NCBI RefSeq assembly: GCF_009674585.1
Contig: NZ_WKJP01000001.1
Location: forward strand, 434,001-498,000
DNA from: Haloferax marinisediminis
GTDB taxonomy: Archaea; Halobacteriota; Halobacteria; Halobacteriales; Haloferacaceae
Direction: 5' to 3'
DNA length: 64,000 bases
Shown: piece after piece, positions 34,994-44,800 of the stretch
Layout of the letters: each line of letters begins with the position of its first letter
How positions within the stretch are numbered: position 1 is the first letter of the stretch
Made by a program: the position numbers and the translations under genes
The notes under the pieces: generated by a model
What the model was told of the DNA's origin: nothing
The model's input: only the letters and a program-made list of their open reading frames with translations
The model's database searches: none

Positions 34994-35566
34994 CTATCGG
35001 GCACTCACCGTCCACTCCCCATCGTCGCCTCGGCGGGCGACGGCGTCGAACAACGACGCGAGTGTGTGGACCGTCTTGTCGTCCTGCGTCAGCGGGTCGA
35101 GGAAGAACACACCGTGGCCATCCGAGTTGGCGATGCGTGTCGTCAGCGCGTGCAGGAACCGGTATATCGCCTGCATACCGGCGTACTGGAAGAGAATCGT
35201 GAGCGAGTTGAGGACGACGACGGGTGTGACTGCGTCTGCGCCGTCGTCCCACCGGGCGAGGTGTTCCGTGGCCTTCATCCCGAGTCCAGTCAGGTCCGAC
35301 GGCGACGTGACCTGTTCGATGGCATCCGCACCGACGGCGTCCGGGTCGCGCGTCTCTGTCGTGACGACGACGAGTTCCGCCGGTCGAAAGCCGAGTCGGC
35401 GTTCCCATCGGTCGCGGTCACCCGTGCTTCGTGGCGAGAAGTCCAACGCGAGGAGTGGCAACCCCGACACACCCGTGAGGCCGAACCGAAGTGGCGAGAT
35501 ATCACTGTCGAGAATCAACACCGACCGGGCCGTCTCGTCGTCCAGCGATATCCCCTCGGAACCCAT
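34994..35566 (-). CDS. DUF7504-like haloarchaeal protein
   Basis: A 190-aa cytoplasmic protein with a RecA-like shape: a strand SVLILDSDISP, a strand LPLLALDFSPRS, then AELVVVTTETRD and VTPVVVLNSLTILFQYAG, and a late GHGVFFLDPLTQDD. No complete Walker A is present. I recall this pattern as the DUF7504 family, which often occurs with haloarchaeal signalling genes. Start at ATG 35566 (MGSEGISLDDETARS). Neighbours are a hydrolase-fold protein and alaS, so context does not help. No function is assigned. Confidence 0.6.
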   Translation of the reverse strand: MGSEGISLDDETARSVLILDSDISPLRFGLTGVSGLPLLALDFSPRSTGDRDRWERRLGFRPAELVVVTTETRDPDAVGADAIEQVTSPSDLTGLGMKATEHLARWDDGADAVTPVVVLNSLTILFQYAGMQAIYRFLHALTTRIANSDGHGVFFLDPLTQDDKTVHTLASLFDAVARRGDDGEWTVSAR

Positions 35567-35733
35567 GGACCAACGTTCTGACTGTTCGACACTTAGTTGT
35601 ACGCATTAGGGGAATTCTGGCGAAATTACCCGCAAAACCGCCCGAGAAACCGCGATGACTCACTTCCAAGGTGAGCGTCTCGTACACCAGACGAGTCAAA
35701 AAATCAATCGTGAGAACCAGCGTTGGTCGTTCG

Positions 35734-38502
35734 TCAGGCGTTCAGGACGTTTTTGAGGACGTCGGACGCCTCGTCGAGGACGTCGTCGAGGGCGTCGACG
35801 TTCGGGCCGCCACCCTGTGCGAAGTCCGCCGGGCCGCCGCCGCCGCCGCCGACCTTCTGTGCGAGTTGGCCGACGACCTGTCCGGCGTTGATGCCGACGC
35901 CGTCTGGGACGCCGACGACGAACTGGGCGCTCCCGCCAGCGGCAGAGCCGAGGACGGCGACCTTGCCTTCTTCGACGAGGGCGTTGGCCGTGGCACGGAG
36001 TTCGTCTGCGTCACTGTCGAGTCGCTGAATCACGGCTGGCGTGCCGTCGATGTCGACTTCGTCGGCACCCGACGCGGCGCGAACCTCGGCGAGTTCGGTC
36101 TTCAGACGGTCGATGGTCTTGCCGCGTTCTTTCCACTCGGTGAAGAAGCGCTCGGCAGTCTCCGGGACGTCTTCGGGGTTCACGTCGAGGACGTCGGAGG
36201 CCTCGTAGAGCGCGTCTTCGGTGCGCTGGGTGGCCTCGATGGCCGCGTCACCAGCGGCGAAGACGACACGCTCGACGCCGTCTTGCACTGGCTCGGTGTT
36301 CAGCACCTTGATGGCGCCGATGTCACCGGTTCGCTTGACGTGGGTTCCACCACACGCCTGCACGTCGCTGCCGACGTGGATGAGGCGAATCTTCTCACCC
36401 GGCGGGATGCCACCCTGATAGAGGTCGAAGCCGTACTTGTTCTCGGCGTCGTTGCGGTCGGGCCACTCCTGTTTGACCGGGATGTTGCGCATCACGAGTT
36501 CGTTGGCGATGCGCTCGATCTGCTTGACCTCCTCGCGGGTGATGCGCTCGTAGTGCGTCACGTCGAGGCGCGAGCGGTCGACGCCCTTCGAGGCACCGGC
36601 CTGCCGGATGTGGTCGCCGAGGACCGTTCGGATGGCGTGGCCGATGACGTGGGTCGCCGTGTGATGTCGCATGAGGCGGCGACGGCGCTCGACGTCGAGT
36701 TGGCCGCGGACGAACTCGCCCTTTCCGGGGTCGTCGTCGGTGCGGTGGAGCACCACGTCGCCTTCAATCTGGACGTCGGTCACTTCGACCGTCGTGTCGT
36801 CCGTCGAGAGCGACCCGTGGTCGGCGGGTTGGCCACCGCCTTCGGGGTAGAACATCGTCTGGTCTAACACGACGTCGTAGCCGTCCTCACGCTCGAACAC
36901 GTCGAGGACGACGGCTTCGAACTCCGTGCGCTCCTGGTCGTCGTAGTAGAGTTTGTCCGTCGCGGGCAGGTCACCGAGGCGCTCGTCCTGTTCGGACGTG
37001 ACCGTCTCGGCGTCTGCTTGCTCGTGTCGGTCCGCGACGAGCGAGTAGAAGTCGTCGGGGATGTCGAGCGTCGCACCGCGTTCCTCGGCAATCTCCTGAA
37101 CCATGTCGGGTTGGATGCCGTGGGAGTCGTACAGTTCGATGAGTTCGTCGACCGGGATGGGTTCGCCCTTCTCGGCGTAGTCGTCGGCGAGTTGCTGGAC
37201 TCTGCGCGACCCGCGTTCGAGCGTCTTGCGGTACTTGCGCTCTTCGCTGCGGACGATGTCGCGGATGGTGTCGCGGTTCTGGTAGTCGAGGCGCTCGGCC
37301 TGCATGTCCACGAGTTCGTCGAGCGGTGCGTCTACGCCGAGGTTGTCGACGAGACGCTTGGTCCGCCGAAGCACCATGCGGGCGAGGTAGCCCGTCCCGA
37401 CGTTCGAGGGGACGATACCGTCACCGAACATGTACGCGAGCGTCCGGCAGTGGTCGGCGATGGCGTAGATGTCTTCGAGCGGGCGAAGCAGGTCGGTCAA
37501 CTCGTCGGCGTCGACGTCGAGTTCGCCGGCGACTTCGGCGCGCGCGGTGGCGAGGTCGTCGATTTCGTCGATGTCGAGGTGACCCGAGAGCATCGCCGCG
37601 CGGTGGATGAGTTGTTCTTCTTCCTCGGAGTGCTCGATACCAGCGTTCTCCTTGAGGAAGTCGATCATGTCGGGGTAGACGGCCTCGTAGACCGTCGGCG
37701 TCCCCTGTGAGACCCACGTCCACCGTTCGAGGCCGTAGCCCGTGTCCACGATGTACGTGTCCATCGGCGAGTAGGTGTTGCCGTCTTTGAGTTCGTACTC
37801 GCCGTCGGGGTCCTGCTTCATCGACATGAAGACGAGGGTCGCGAGTTCGGCACCGCGGTAGAGAACCTCGAAGGCGGGACCGGCGTTGCCGCCACCGACC
37901 CACGGGTCTTCGATGTAGGTGATTTCCGAGATGTCGGCACCGAGCGATTCGAAGAACTCGTCGCAGAGACGGACGGTGTTGTCCTTCCAGTAGACTTCGC
38001 CCGAGTAGGCGTACTCGTCGCCGACCTCTTCGCGCGCGTTGAACGCGTGGTGCGCCATCATCTCGAACGCCATCGTGTGGCGCCCGGTCTTGCCCACGTT
38101 GTCGATGTCCTGCATGCGGATACAGGGCTGCGAAATGGTCAGTGGGTTCGCCGGTGGCGGCGTCTCGCCGGACGTGACGAGTGGCTGGAAGTCGTAGATA
38201 GACGCCTGCGTCAAGAGCACGTCGTCACGCCAGCGGTTCGCGGCGACCGGGTAGGGGTCGATTCGCTCGTGGTCATGTTCTTCGAAGAACGAGAGGAACT
38301 TCTCTCGCATCTCTTCGAGGGTGTACTCCTCGTCGAAACCGGGGTTGTCGATGAACGTGTAGTCGTCCGCCGGGGGTTCGCCACACGTCTCTCTGTCTGG
38401 GTCTCGTGTCCAGAAGTACACGCCCGTGACGGGGCACTGCTTCCGGTAGAAGCCCTCCTCCTCGAAATAGTCGAGGCGGTACTCCTCTTCGAGTTCACTC
38501 AT
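35734..38502 (-). CDS. alaS: Alanine-tRNA ligase
   Basis: A 922-aa archaeal-type alanyl-tRNA synthetase that charges tRNA-Ala. It has the class II catalytic core in the first 400 residues (for example [16 protein letters not shown] and DTGYGLERW), the editing domain with [13 protein letters not shown] and [13 protein letters not shown] zinc-site motifs, and the C-Ala domain with [20 protein letters not shown] 38502 is chosen because [18 protein letters not shown] matches archaeal AlaS starts, and a TTTTAC element lies about 28 nt upstream. The frame runs 45 codons further upstream without family support. It should be essential. Confidence 0.97.
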   Translation of the reverse strand: MSELEEEYRLDYFEEEGFYRKQCPVTGVYFWTRDPDRETCGEPPADDYTFIDNPGFDEEYTLEEMREKFLSFFEEHDHERIDPYPVAANRWRDDVLLTQASIYDFQPLVTSGETPPPANPLTISQPCIRMQDIDNVGKTGRHTMAFEMMAHHAFNAREEVGDEYAYSGEVYWKDNTVRLCDEFFESLGADISEITYIEDPWVGGGNAGPAFEVLYRGAELATLVFMSMKQDPDGEYELKDGNTYSPMDTYIVDTGYGLERWTWVSQGTPTVYEAVYPDMIDFLKENAGIEHSEEEEQLIHRAAMLSGHLDIDEIDDLATARAEVAGELDVDADELTDLLRPLEDIYAIADHCRTLAYMFGDGIVPSNVGTGYLARMVLRRTKRLVDNLGVDAPLDELVDMQAERLDYQNRDTIRDIVRSEERKYRKTLERGSRRVQQLADDYAEKGEPIPVDELIELYDSHGIQPDMVQEIAEERGATLDIPDDFYSLVADRHEQADAETVTSEQDERLGDLPATDKLYYDDQERTEFEAVVLDVFEREDGYDVVLDQTMFYPEGGGQPADHGSLSTDDTTVEVTDVQIEGDVVLHRTDDDPGKGEFVRGQLDVERRRRLMRHHTATHVIGHAIRTVLGDHIRQAGASKGVDRSRLDVTHYERITREEVKQIERIANELVMRNIPVKQEWPDRNDAENKYGFDLYQGGIPPGEKIRLIHVGSDVQACGGTHVKRTGDIGAIKVLNTEPVQDGVERVVFAAGDAAIEATQRTEDALYEASDVLDVNPEDVPETAERFFTEWKERGKTIDRLKTELAEVRAASGADEVDIDGTPAVIQRLDSDADELRATANALVEEGKVAVLGSAAGGSAQFVVGVPDGVGINAGQVVGQLAQKVGGGGGGPADFAQGGGPNVDALDDVLDEASDVLKNVLNA

Positions 38503-38624
38503 TGCCAAAGTCTGGTCTACCGTCGGGTAAAACAGTTCCGGGAAATAGCCGCAGACGCCCGATTCCAGGCAATACCGCCCACACGGCCCGTGTCGTTCAT
38601 TTCCCTCCGTGCCAATAGGACAGT

Positions 38625-39110
38625 ATGGAACTCGCATCGGTCCGCCGTCGACCTGCTATCGAACTACTCGCGTGGGTCGTCCTCGCGCAACTCGCGGGTG
38701 CAATCGGGAGCGTGTTCACCGTCACCGCGCTCGACTCGTGGTACGGGACACTCGTCCGCCCGTGGTTCGCACCACCGAATTGGGTCTTCGGCCCGGTGTG
38801 GGTGACGCTGTTTGCCCTGATGGGCGTCGCCGCATTCCTCGTCTCACGGAGCGACAACCCGCGCAGACGCCGCGCACTCGCGGTGTTCGTCGGCCAACTC
38901 GTGGTCAACGTCTCGTGGTCGTTCGCCTTCTTCGGACTCGAGTCGCCAGCGGCCGGCCTCGCCGTCATCGTCGTTCTCCTCGCGGCAATCGTCGCGACGA
39001 TGCGCGAGTTCGCGCTCGTCGACTGGCGCGCCGCCGCCCTCCTCGTCCCGTATCTCGCGTGGGTCTCGTTCGCGACCGTCCTCAACTATGGCTTCTGGTC
39101 ACTCAACTGA
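38625..39110 (+). CDS. TspO/MBR family protein
   Basis: A 161-aa five-helix membrane protein of the TspO (peripheral benzodiazepine receptor) family. The diagnostic stretch [18 protein letters not shown] is present at about residues 45-62, and the later [20 protein letters not shown] and ATVLNYGFW complete the family pattern. TspO proteins bind porphyrins and related compounds and often act in oxygen- or light-dependent regulation. The next gene is a GAF-PAS histidine kinase, which could be linked but need not be. ATG 38625 starts [11 protein letters not shown]; it is divergent from alaS. Confidence 0.92.
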   Translation: MELASVRRRPAIELLAWVVLAQLAGAIGSVFTVTALDSWYGTLVRPWFAPPNWVFGPVWVTLFALMGVAAFLVSRSDNPRRRRALAVFVGQLVVNVSWSFAFFGLESPAAGLAVIVVLLAAIVATMREFALVDWRAAALLVPYLAWVSFATVLNYGFWSLN

Positions 39111-39161
39111 GCGCCGGAATGCAATCCGGCGGCCGTCTGTCGATTCTTGTGAGTAGAGAAC

Positions 39162-41477
39162 ATGCCGCAACGGTTATATTTCTCGTATCCGTCGGGAAAA
39201 CAGAAACTCGTGCACGCGACTGAACGAACGGTCGTCGTAGACGTGGACTCTGACTGCGACATCGATATCGACCTCGACCTCGGTACTGCGGTTCGAGTCA
39301 CATCGACGAGTGACGAGTCGGTGTCTTCCGACCCCGACTGTGTCGTCGTCTCCGAGTCGAGCGCCACCGTCTCCGACCGCGTGCCAACCGTCTTGTACAC
39401 CGACGAGGACCCAACAGACGTCGATTCTCCCGAACGGTTCGACGCCTACGTGCCTCGTGGTGACCTCGATGCCCTCGAAGCACAGATTCGGTGGGTACTT
39501 TCACGACACACGACCGACGCACCCTCCGGCCGAGACCGACTCAAACGGCTCTACGAAGGGACGACGACCCTCATCACCGCAGAGACGGTCGACGAGTTGT
39601 ACGACCGCGCGATCGACCTCGCAGAACACATCCTCGAATTCGACAACACGTCGCTGTTGATTCACGAAGACGACGGGTTCTACATCCGCGCGAACGACCG
39701 CGGGATGGAAGGAACCGGTCCGATTCCGACCGACACGGGGATTCTGGGGCGAACCTACCGAACACAGCGGTCCCACCTCGTCGACGACGTTCGCGACCAC
39801 CCGACGGCCCAACCCGAAGACCCGGCGTATCGGTCGGTCGTGAGCGTTCCGTTGGGAGAGACCGGCGTATTTCAGGCGATTTCGAACGAAGTCGGCGCCT
39901 ACGACCAGACCGACCTCCGACTGGCGGAACTCCTCGTCTCGTACGTCTCGGAGACCCGAGCACGAATCGAGACGGAGACTGCGATGCGGCACAGTCGGGA
40001 GCAAATCGAGCGACTCCATCACGGCGCAACCGAGTTGGCCGCGGCGACGAGTCTCGCAGAGTTGTTCGAGCGAACCGTCGAAATTACCGACGACATCCTC
40101 GATTTCCACCTGAGTTACATCGGCGTCGTCGAAGGTGACGAAATTATCCCGACGGCAATCTCCTCTGACGCACCCGAAGACGGGGCCGAACGTGTCTCGA
40201 TAGAAGACGGAGGGACCGCCGCGAAGACGTACCAAACTGGCGAAACACAACTCGTCTCGGACATCGCCAGCGACGCCGACGCAAAGCCAGTCAAACGGAC
40301 GTATCGCTCGGGGCTGAGCGTTCCAATCGACGACATCGCCGTGTTTCAGGCCGCGTCGTACGTCCCGAACGCGTTCGACGAGACAGACGTCGAGTTGACC
40401 GAGCTGCTCATGGCACACGTCGCCGTCACCGCCGACCGAATTTCGGCAGAGACCAACCTCCGTGAAGAGCGTGACCGGTCGAGCGCCCTCTTCTCACACG
40501 TCTCCGACGCGGCAGTCGCCTACGACGTCGAAGACGGGTGTGTCACCGTCCGCGACGTGAATCTCGCGTTCGAAGAAATCTTCGGCTACGACGCAGACGA
40601 CGTGGTCGGAACCGACCTCCTCGGCAGCATCGTCCCCCCAGAATCTGACTCGGATACTGACGACGCCGATGCCGACGGTGACGAAGACCTGCCAGAACTG
40701 TGCGTCGCCACGGGAGAGCGATACCGCGGCGAAGTTCGCCGCTGCACGGGCGACGGAGTCCGTGAGTTCATCTTGAACGTCGTTCCGCTGTCACCCGGCG
40801 AAGAGCGCGGGTCTGGGTACGCAATCTACACGGACATCACCGAGCGGAAGGTGCGTGAAGACGAGTTGAAACGACAGAACGAGCGACTCGAAGAGTTCTC
40901 GAACATCGTGAGTCACGACCTCCGAAATCCGCTGAGCATCGCGCACGGGAACCTCGAACTCGCCCGCGAGACGGGTGCAGACGAACGGTTCGACACGGCA
41001 GCAGCAGCACTCGAACAGATGGAGGCACTCATCGACGACCTGCTCTCGCTCGCTCGCCGGGGGCAACTCGTCGACGAGACGAAACCAGTCAACCTCGAAA
41101 GCGTCGCCAGACGCGCGTGGACGACGACCGAAACCGCCGATGCGACGTTGACCACGCCAGAAAACGTCGTGTTGGACGCCGACAAAGATAGACTCGGAGA
41201 GTTACTCGCCAACCTCTTCCGGAACGCCGTCGAACACGGCGGCGAGGGCGTCCACGTCGACGTCGGTGGCATCGACGGCGGATTCTACGTCCAAGACGAC
41301 GGCCCCGGTATCGAACCGGACCGCCGCGACGACGTGTTCGAACCCGGTGAGACGACTGGTGACGACGGAATCGGCTACGGACTCGCAATCGTGGAATCCA
41401 TCGCCGACGCCCACGGCTGGTCAGCTATCGTGACATCCGGCACAGAAGGCGGTGCACGGTTCGAGTTCCGAGGGTAA
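39162..41477 (+). CDS. Sensor histidine kinase with two GAF and one PAS domain
   Basis: A 771-aa soluble histidine kinase. The first 120 residues are an acidic domain of the receiver-like type without the usual phospho-Asp set. Two GAF domains follow (about 125-270, 280-430), then a PAS (about 440-565), HisKA with the phospho-accepting His in VSHDLRNPLSIAHGN (about 588) and a HATPase with DDGPGIEPDRRDDVF and GYGLAIVESIADAHG. No membrane helix is present, so it senses something in the cytoplasm. A cognate receiver is not encoded adjacent. It lies 52 bp after the TspO gene on the same strand, so co-transcription is possible. Confidence 0.9.
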   Translation: MPQRLYFSYPSGKQKLVHATERTVVVDVDSDCDIDIDLDLGTAVRVTSTSDESVSSDPDCVVVSESSATVSDRVPTVLYTDEDPTDVDSPERFDAYVPRGDLDALEAQIRWVLSRHTTDAPSGRDRLKRLYEGTTTLITAETVDELYDRAIDLAEHILEFDNTSLLIHEDDGFYIRANDRGMEGTGPIPTDTGILGRTYRTQRSHLVDDVRDHPTAQPEDPAYRSVVSVPLGETGVFQAISNEVGAYDQTDLRLAELLVSYVSETRARIETETAMRHSREQIERLHHGATELAAATSLAELFERTVEITDDILDFHLSYIGVVEGDEIIPTAISSDAPEDGAERVSIEDGGTAAKTYQTGETQLVSDIASDADAKPVKRTYRSGLSVPIDDIAVFQAASYVPNAFDETDVELTELLMAHVAVTADRISAETNLREERDRSSALFSHVSDAAVAYDVEDGCVTVRDVNLAFEEIFGYDADDVVGTDLLGSIVPPESDSDTDDADADGDEDLPELCVATGERYRGEVRRCTGDGVREFILNVVPLSPGEERGSGYAIYTDITERKVREDELKRQNERLEEFSNIVSHDLRNPLSIAHGNLELARETGADERFDTAAAALEQMEALIDDLLSLARRGQLVDETKPVNLESVARRAWTTTETADATLTTPENVVLDADKDRLGELLANLFRNAVEHGGEGVHVDVGGIDGGFYVQDDGPGIEPDRRDDVFEPGETTGDDGIGYGLAIVESIADAHGWSAIVTSGTEGGARFEFRG

Positions 41478-41540
41478 CTGCACCCGGATACACTCGGTCG
41501 GACGCGAAAACTCGGTGTTGCTCGAAACGCTCGGTGTCGC

Positions 41541-42524
41541 TTAGTTTTGCGAGAGTGCGAGCGACGCGAGGAGCGCTTCGAGTTGGACCTGTTCGTTCGC
41601 TCCTTCTGAGATGCGGTAGTCGGCTTCGCCGATGCGTTCCATGAGGCGGACGGCCGCACGCTCGTCGAGGTCGAAGTCCCAGACCGAACGGTGGAGTTGG
41701 TCGATGATGTCGCCGCCGGCCATGCCGGTGTCGACGATGAGCGTCTCCAGTTTCTTGCGCGCAGTGGTGAACTCGCCGTCGATGGCCGCCCGGACCATCT
41801 CTTCGATGTCTTCGGGTCGGGCAGTCGAGGTAATCATGTAGACTGCCTCTTCGTCAACGACTTCGCCCGTCGTCGCGGCGGCCTGCAGCGAGTTGATGGC
41901 GCGGCGCATGTCACCGCCGGCGGCGTAGACGAGTGCGTCGAGCCCGTCTTCGGTGAGTTCGATGCCCTCTGCCTCGGCGATGTCTCGCGTCTGGTCGGCA
42001 ATCGCGTCGTCACCGAGCGGTGAGAAGCGGAACACCGCACAGCGGGACTGGATGGGGTCGATAATCTTCGAGGAGTAGTTACACGAGAGGATGAAGCGCG
42101 TGTTGTCGGAGAACTGCTCCATCGTTCGGCGGAGCGCCGACTGCGCGTCGTTGGTCAGCGAGTCGGCCTCGTCGAGGAAGATGATACGGTAGTCGTGGCC
42201 ACCGAACGACGACCGGGCGAAGTTCTTGATTCGGTCGCGGACCACGTCGATACCGCGTTGGTCGGATGCGTTCAGTTCGAGGAAGTTGCCGCGCCAGTCG
42301 TCGCCGTAGATAGCGCGGGCGATTGCCGTCGCAGAGGTGGTCTTCCCGACGCCCGCCGGTCCCGCGAAGAGCAGGTGCGGCAGGTCGTCGCGCTCGATGT
42401 AACTGCGCAGTCGCTCGACGATCTCCTCCTGCCCGTAGACGTCGTCGAGGGTCTGCGGTCGGTACTTCTCGATCCAGATTTCGCGACCCGCCGGGGTGTC
42501 GCCCGACTCCGCGGCCTCGCTCAT
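41541..42524 (-). CDS. rfcS: Replication factor C small subunit
   Basis: A 327-aa AAA+ clamp-loader subunit that places the PCNA clamp on primed DNA. Motifs: [13 protein letters not shown], Walker [11 protein letters not shown], Walker B/DEAD box [10 protein letters not shown], and the [10 protein letters not shown] arginine-finger motif. ATG 42524 ([17 protein letters not shown]) is chosen over upstream in-frame starts because the TATA element TTTATG lies 25-30 nt before it. The protein has no intein. H. volcanii calls this gene rfcA, but the symbol rfcS marks the small subunit more clearly. Confidence 0.95.
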   Translation of the reverse strand: MSEAAESGDTPAGREIWIEKYRPQTLDDVYGQEEIVERLRSYIERDDLPHLLFAGPAGVGKTTSATAIARAIYGDDWRGNFLELNASDQRGIDVVRDRIKNFARSSFGGHDYRIIFLDEADSLTNDAQSALRRTMEQFSDNTRFILSCNYSSKIIDPIQSRCAVFRFSPLGDDAIADQTRDIAEAEGIELTEDGLDALVYAAGGDMRRAINSLQAAATTGEVVDEEAVYMITSTARPEDIEEMVRAAIDGEFTTARKKLETLIVDTGMAGGDIIDQLHRSVWDFDLDERAAVRLMERIGEADYRISEGANEQVQLEALLASLALSQN

Positions 42525-42628
42525 ATCCACTTCACAGACGGCCGCGCACATAAAGCGTCCGAGACGGTAGTGGCGTGAGACGGTGCGCGTCAAAAACAGG
42601 GCCGGTCGCAGACCGATACTGCGTCTGG

Positions 42629-42922
42629 TCAGGGCAGGTTGGCGATGAGGTCACGGTAGTCTGCTTCTGGCCACGCCTTGAGGGTCTCTCCCGAGATGTT
42701 CCCCGACTGGCCGAGTCGAAGCAGCAGTTTCGCTGCGGCGTCGTCGTCTGGCATCTCTATGACTGTGACGACGTCGTATTGGCCCATCGTGAGGTAAAAT
42801 CCCTTCAGTTCACCACCTAACGACTCTATGAGGTCCATGGCAGCGTCGAGGCGGTCTGGACTGCCCTCGATGTTCTCGATTCCTTGCTGGGTGTAGTTCC
42901 ACAGGGTGATGTAGGTCGGCAT
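42629..42922 (-). CDS. GYD domain protein
   Basis: A 97-aa protein of the GYD type: [20 protein letters not shown], then [20 protein letters not shown], a dimeric alpha-beta barrel pattern with the G-x-Y-D core (GQYDVV). Such proteins are common and their function is unknown. ATG 42922 is chosen over a start seven codons further upstream because family members begin M-P-T-Y. It is the second small alpha-beta barrel-like protein in the window (the other begins at 23332), but the two are not clearly homologous. Confidence 0.8.
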   Translation of the reverse strand: MPTYITLWNYTQQGIENIEGSPDRLDAAMDLIESLGGELKGFYLTMGQYDVVTVIEMPDDDAAAKLLLRLGQSGNISGETLKAWPEADYRDLIANLP

Positions 42923-43064
42923 AGTCGTGGTGTCGAGCGACACCTGACAGCGTATTCGTCAGGCATTGGTTTAATAATTGACATATTCCGAGATTCGAGA
43001 ACGTAACATACGACAGAACTCACAAGCCGACGGACTGAAACCCGCTGCCTCCCCACGCCAGAGC

Positions 43065-43271
43065 ATGGACGTGACCGTCGAAGTCGTCGGCGAGGAGACC
43101 CACGAGGTCACTGTCGGTGACGATGGAACCTACGCAGACCTCGTGAAAGCAGTGGACCTCAGTCCACACGAGGTGTCCGTCCTCGTCGACGGCCGCCCCG
43201 TCCCCGAGGACCAACCAGTCGAAGTCGACCGGGTGAAGGTACTCCGCCTCATCAAAGGCGGGCGCGACTGA
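43065..43271 (+). CDS. samp2: SAMP2-type ubiquitin-like protein with a two-residue tail after Gly-Gly
   Basis: A 68-aa beta-grasp protein (MDVTVEVVGEETHEV..., VDRVKVLRLIKGG). The sequence is close to H. volcanii SAMP2 (HVO_0202, from memory 66 aa ending in the diglycine), which is conjugated to proteins through its C-terminal Gly and also carries sulfur for tRNA thiolation after activation by UbaA. Here the reading frame continues Arg-Asp after GG before TGA. Either the precursor is trimmed, as with eukaryotic ubiquitin precursors, or the diglycine is internal and inactive. ATG 43065 is conserved; the frame is open 29 codons upstream but not conserved. Confidence 0.85.
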   Translation: MDVTVEVVGEETHEVTVGDDGTYADLVKAVDLSPHEVSVLVDGRPVPEDQPVEVDRVKVLRLIKGGRD

Positions 43272-43389
43272 CCGAACACATCGTGGCAACCTCGGGCGCA
43301 TCGTCGCCAACTCGACAGGAGCGTCAGCAACTCGACTGACGACGACTGTTTTCGGTGTTTGGTAGCGGAACCGCACTTCCGGGAGACGA

Positions 43390-43394
43390 TTATA
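43390..43394 (+). promoter_or_regulatory. TATA box of the redoxin gene
   Basis: TTATA lies 25-29 nt before the GTG at 43419. The spacing supports a leaderless start at that GTG rather than a TTG at 43359. Confidence 0.6.
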
Positions 43395-43418
43395 CCAGAC
43401 GTTCTCGACTTCTTGAAC

Positions 43419-43910
43419 GTGTCCGCTACCACGAACGCACTCGACTTCGAACTGCCTAACGTCGCCGCCGGTCCGGAGACGCTCTCACCTGCCGCACTCG
43501 ACGCCGATTTCCTGGTGTTGTTGCTCCAGCGAGACTACTACTGCAAAGTCTGTCGTCGGCAGGTTCAGTCGGTCAAGCGACGCTACGACGAGTTCGAAGC
43601 GCGTGACACCGAAGTCGTCTCTGTCCTTCCCGACCCGCCGGAACGCGCCCACAAGTGGCAACAGAGCTACGACCTTCCCTTCCCACTGCTCGCCGACCCC
43701 GGTGCGGAAGTCGGCGACGAGTTCGACCAACCAACGCGGTTCGGTGCCCTCGGGAAACTCCACGACATGGTCGGCCGGATGCCCGAAGCAGTCCTCGTCG
43801 ACCTCCGCGAGGACGACCCAGACGTCGTCTACACCCACCGCGGGTCGAACCCGAAAGACCGTCCCGAACTCGACGACTTGTTGGACCGTATCGACCGACT
43901 GGCCGCGTAA
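43419..43910 (+). CDS. Peroxiredoxin-like (AhpC/TSA family) redoxin
   Basis: A 163-aa thioredoxin-fold protein. The active-site stretch DYYCKVCRRQVQ has a C-x2-C motif, where peroxiredoxins usually have a single peroxidatic Cys and a distant resolving one. Downstream VVSVLPDPPERAHKW and PFPLLADPGAEVG match the AhpC/TSA family. The start is GTG 43419 (VSATTNALDF), with a TATA box at 43390-43394. It probably reduces peroxides or protein disulfides, but the reductant is unknown. It is followed 66 bp later by a GNAT acetyltransferase gene. Confidence 0.83.
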   Translation: MSATTNALDFELPNVAAGPETLSPAALDADFLVLLLQRDYYCKVCRRQVQSVKRRYDEFEARDTEVVSVLPDPPERAHKWQQSYDLPFPLLADPGAEVGDEFDQPTRFGALGKLHDMVGRMPEAVLVDLREDDPDVVYTHRGSNPKDRPELDDLLDRIDRLAA

Positions 43911-43975
43911 CCGCGCACTCTTTGAACGGCGCACGCTCCGCCGGACCTTTCACTGCTCGATGCCCACGGACACTG

Positions 43976-44365
43976 ATGAGTGGCGTCGTCGTCCGCGAGG
44001 GCACCCCAGACGAGTTGGTCGCTGTCATGCGTATCCTCGACGCTGGACTCCTCGAAATGGAAGCTAGCGACGTGCGCGACCGACTGGAGACGGGCGATTG
44101 CCTCGTCGCCGAGGTATCGGGCCGCATCGCCGGAGCACTCGTCCTCGACGGCGACTACATCGAAGCCGTGGCCGTCTCGCAGAGCCGGCGCGGACGGGGA
44201 ATCGGAACCACACTCGTGGAGGCCGCGCTAACTCGGCAGGGCCGCCTCGTCGCCGACTTCGACGGAGGCGTTCGCCCGTTCTACGAGTCACTCGGGTTCA
44301 CCATCGAACCCCGAGAAGACGACCGATTCCGTGGCGTGCTCGACAGGACGGGTGAGCAAAGTTAA
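43976..44365 (+). CDS. GNAT family N-acetyltransferase
   Basis: A 129-aa acetyltransferase with the acetyl-CoA-binding motif A: VAVSQSRRGRGIGTTLVEAA (R-x-x-G-x-G/A) at about residues 65-84. The N-terminal half is strand-rich (VVREGTPDELVAVMRILDA) and the C-terminal end FYESLGFTIEPRE matches the family. The substrate is unknown. ATG 43976 is chosen because the frame upstream overlaps the redoxin gene and has no conserved residues. Confidence 0.83.
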   Translation: MSGVVVREGTPDELVAVMRILDAGLLEMEASDVRDRLETGDCLVAEVSGRIAGALVLDGDYIEAVAVSQSRRGRGIGTTLVEAALTRQGRLVADFDGGVRPFYESLGFTIEPREDDRFRGVLDRTGEQS

Positions 44366-44416
44366 CAACCGACATGCGTATATCGTCTGGACTGTTATGC
44401 TTACAGAGCCAAGCCC

Positions 44417-44800
44417 ATGGCAAATCGAGATCGCGGCGATAGAATCCTCACCGATTGGAATCTGGTGTTCGACGCGCTCGCGGACCCGTCACGTCGCTAC
44501 GTCCTCGAATACCTGCACGACAGGAGCGTGCCGGTTTCGGTGTGGGAACTCGCCATCGCACTCGCAGTTCGGACGACCGACCGTCCACCGAATCAAGTAG
44601 ACATCCAAGTCGTCGAACAGGCGGAGACGGGTATCGTACACGTTCACCTGCCAAAACTCGAAGCCGCCAACCTCGTGAAGTCGAACGGAGAGACCCTCGA
44701 GTTGACCGACCACGCAGAGACACTTCCGTTGTTCACGCCGGCGTATCGAGGAATTGTTCGCCCACTGGAGAGCGAAGAACGAAGCGACTGGGAGCCTTAG
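44417..44800 (+). CDS. DUF7344-type winged-helix regulator
   Basis: A 127-aa single-domain member of the DUF7344 family. The pattern VFDALADPSRRYVLEYLHDR, WELAIAL and VHVHLPKLEAANLVKSNGE is the same as each half of the protein at 16821. It ends four bases into the stop region of the convergent phosphohexomutase gene (overlap 44797-44800). It likely binds DNA as a dimer; the regulon is unknown. Confidence 0.82.
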   Translation: MANRDRGDRILTDWNLVFDALADPSRRYVLEYLHDRSVPVSVWELAIALAVRTTDRPPNQVDIQVVEQAETGIVHVHLPKLEAANLVKSNGETLELTDHAETLPLFTPAYRGIVRPLESEERSDWEP

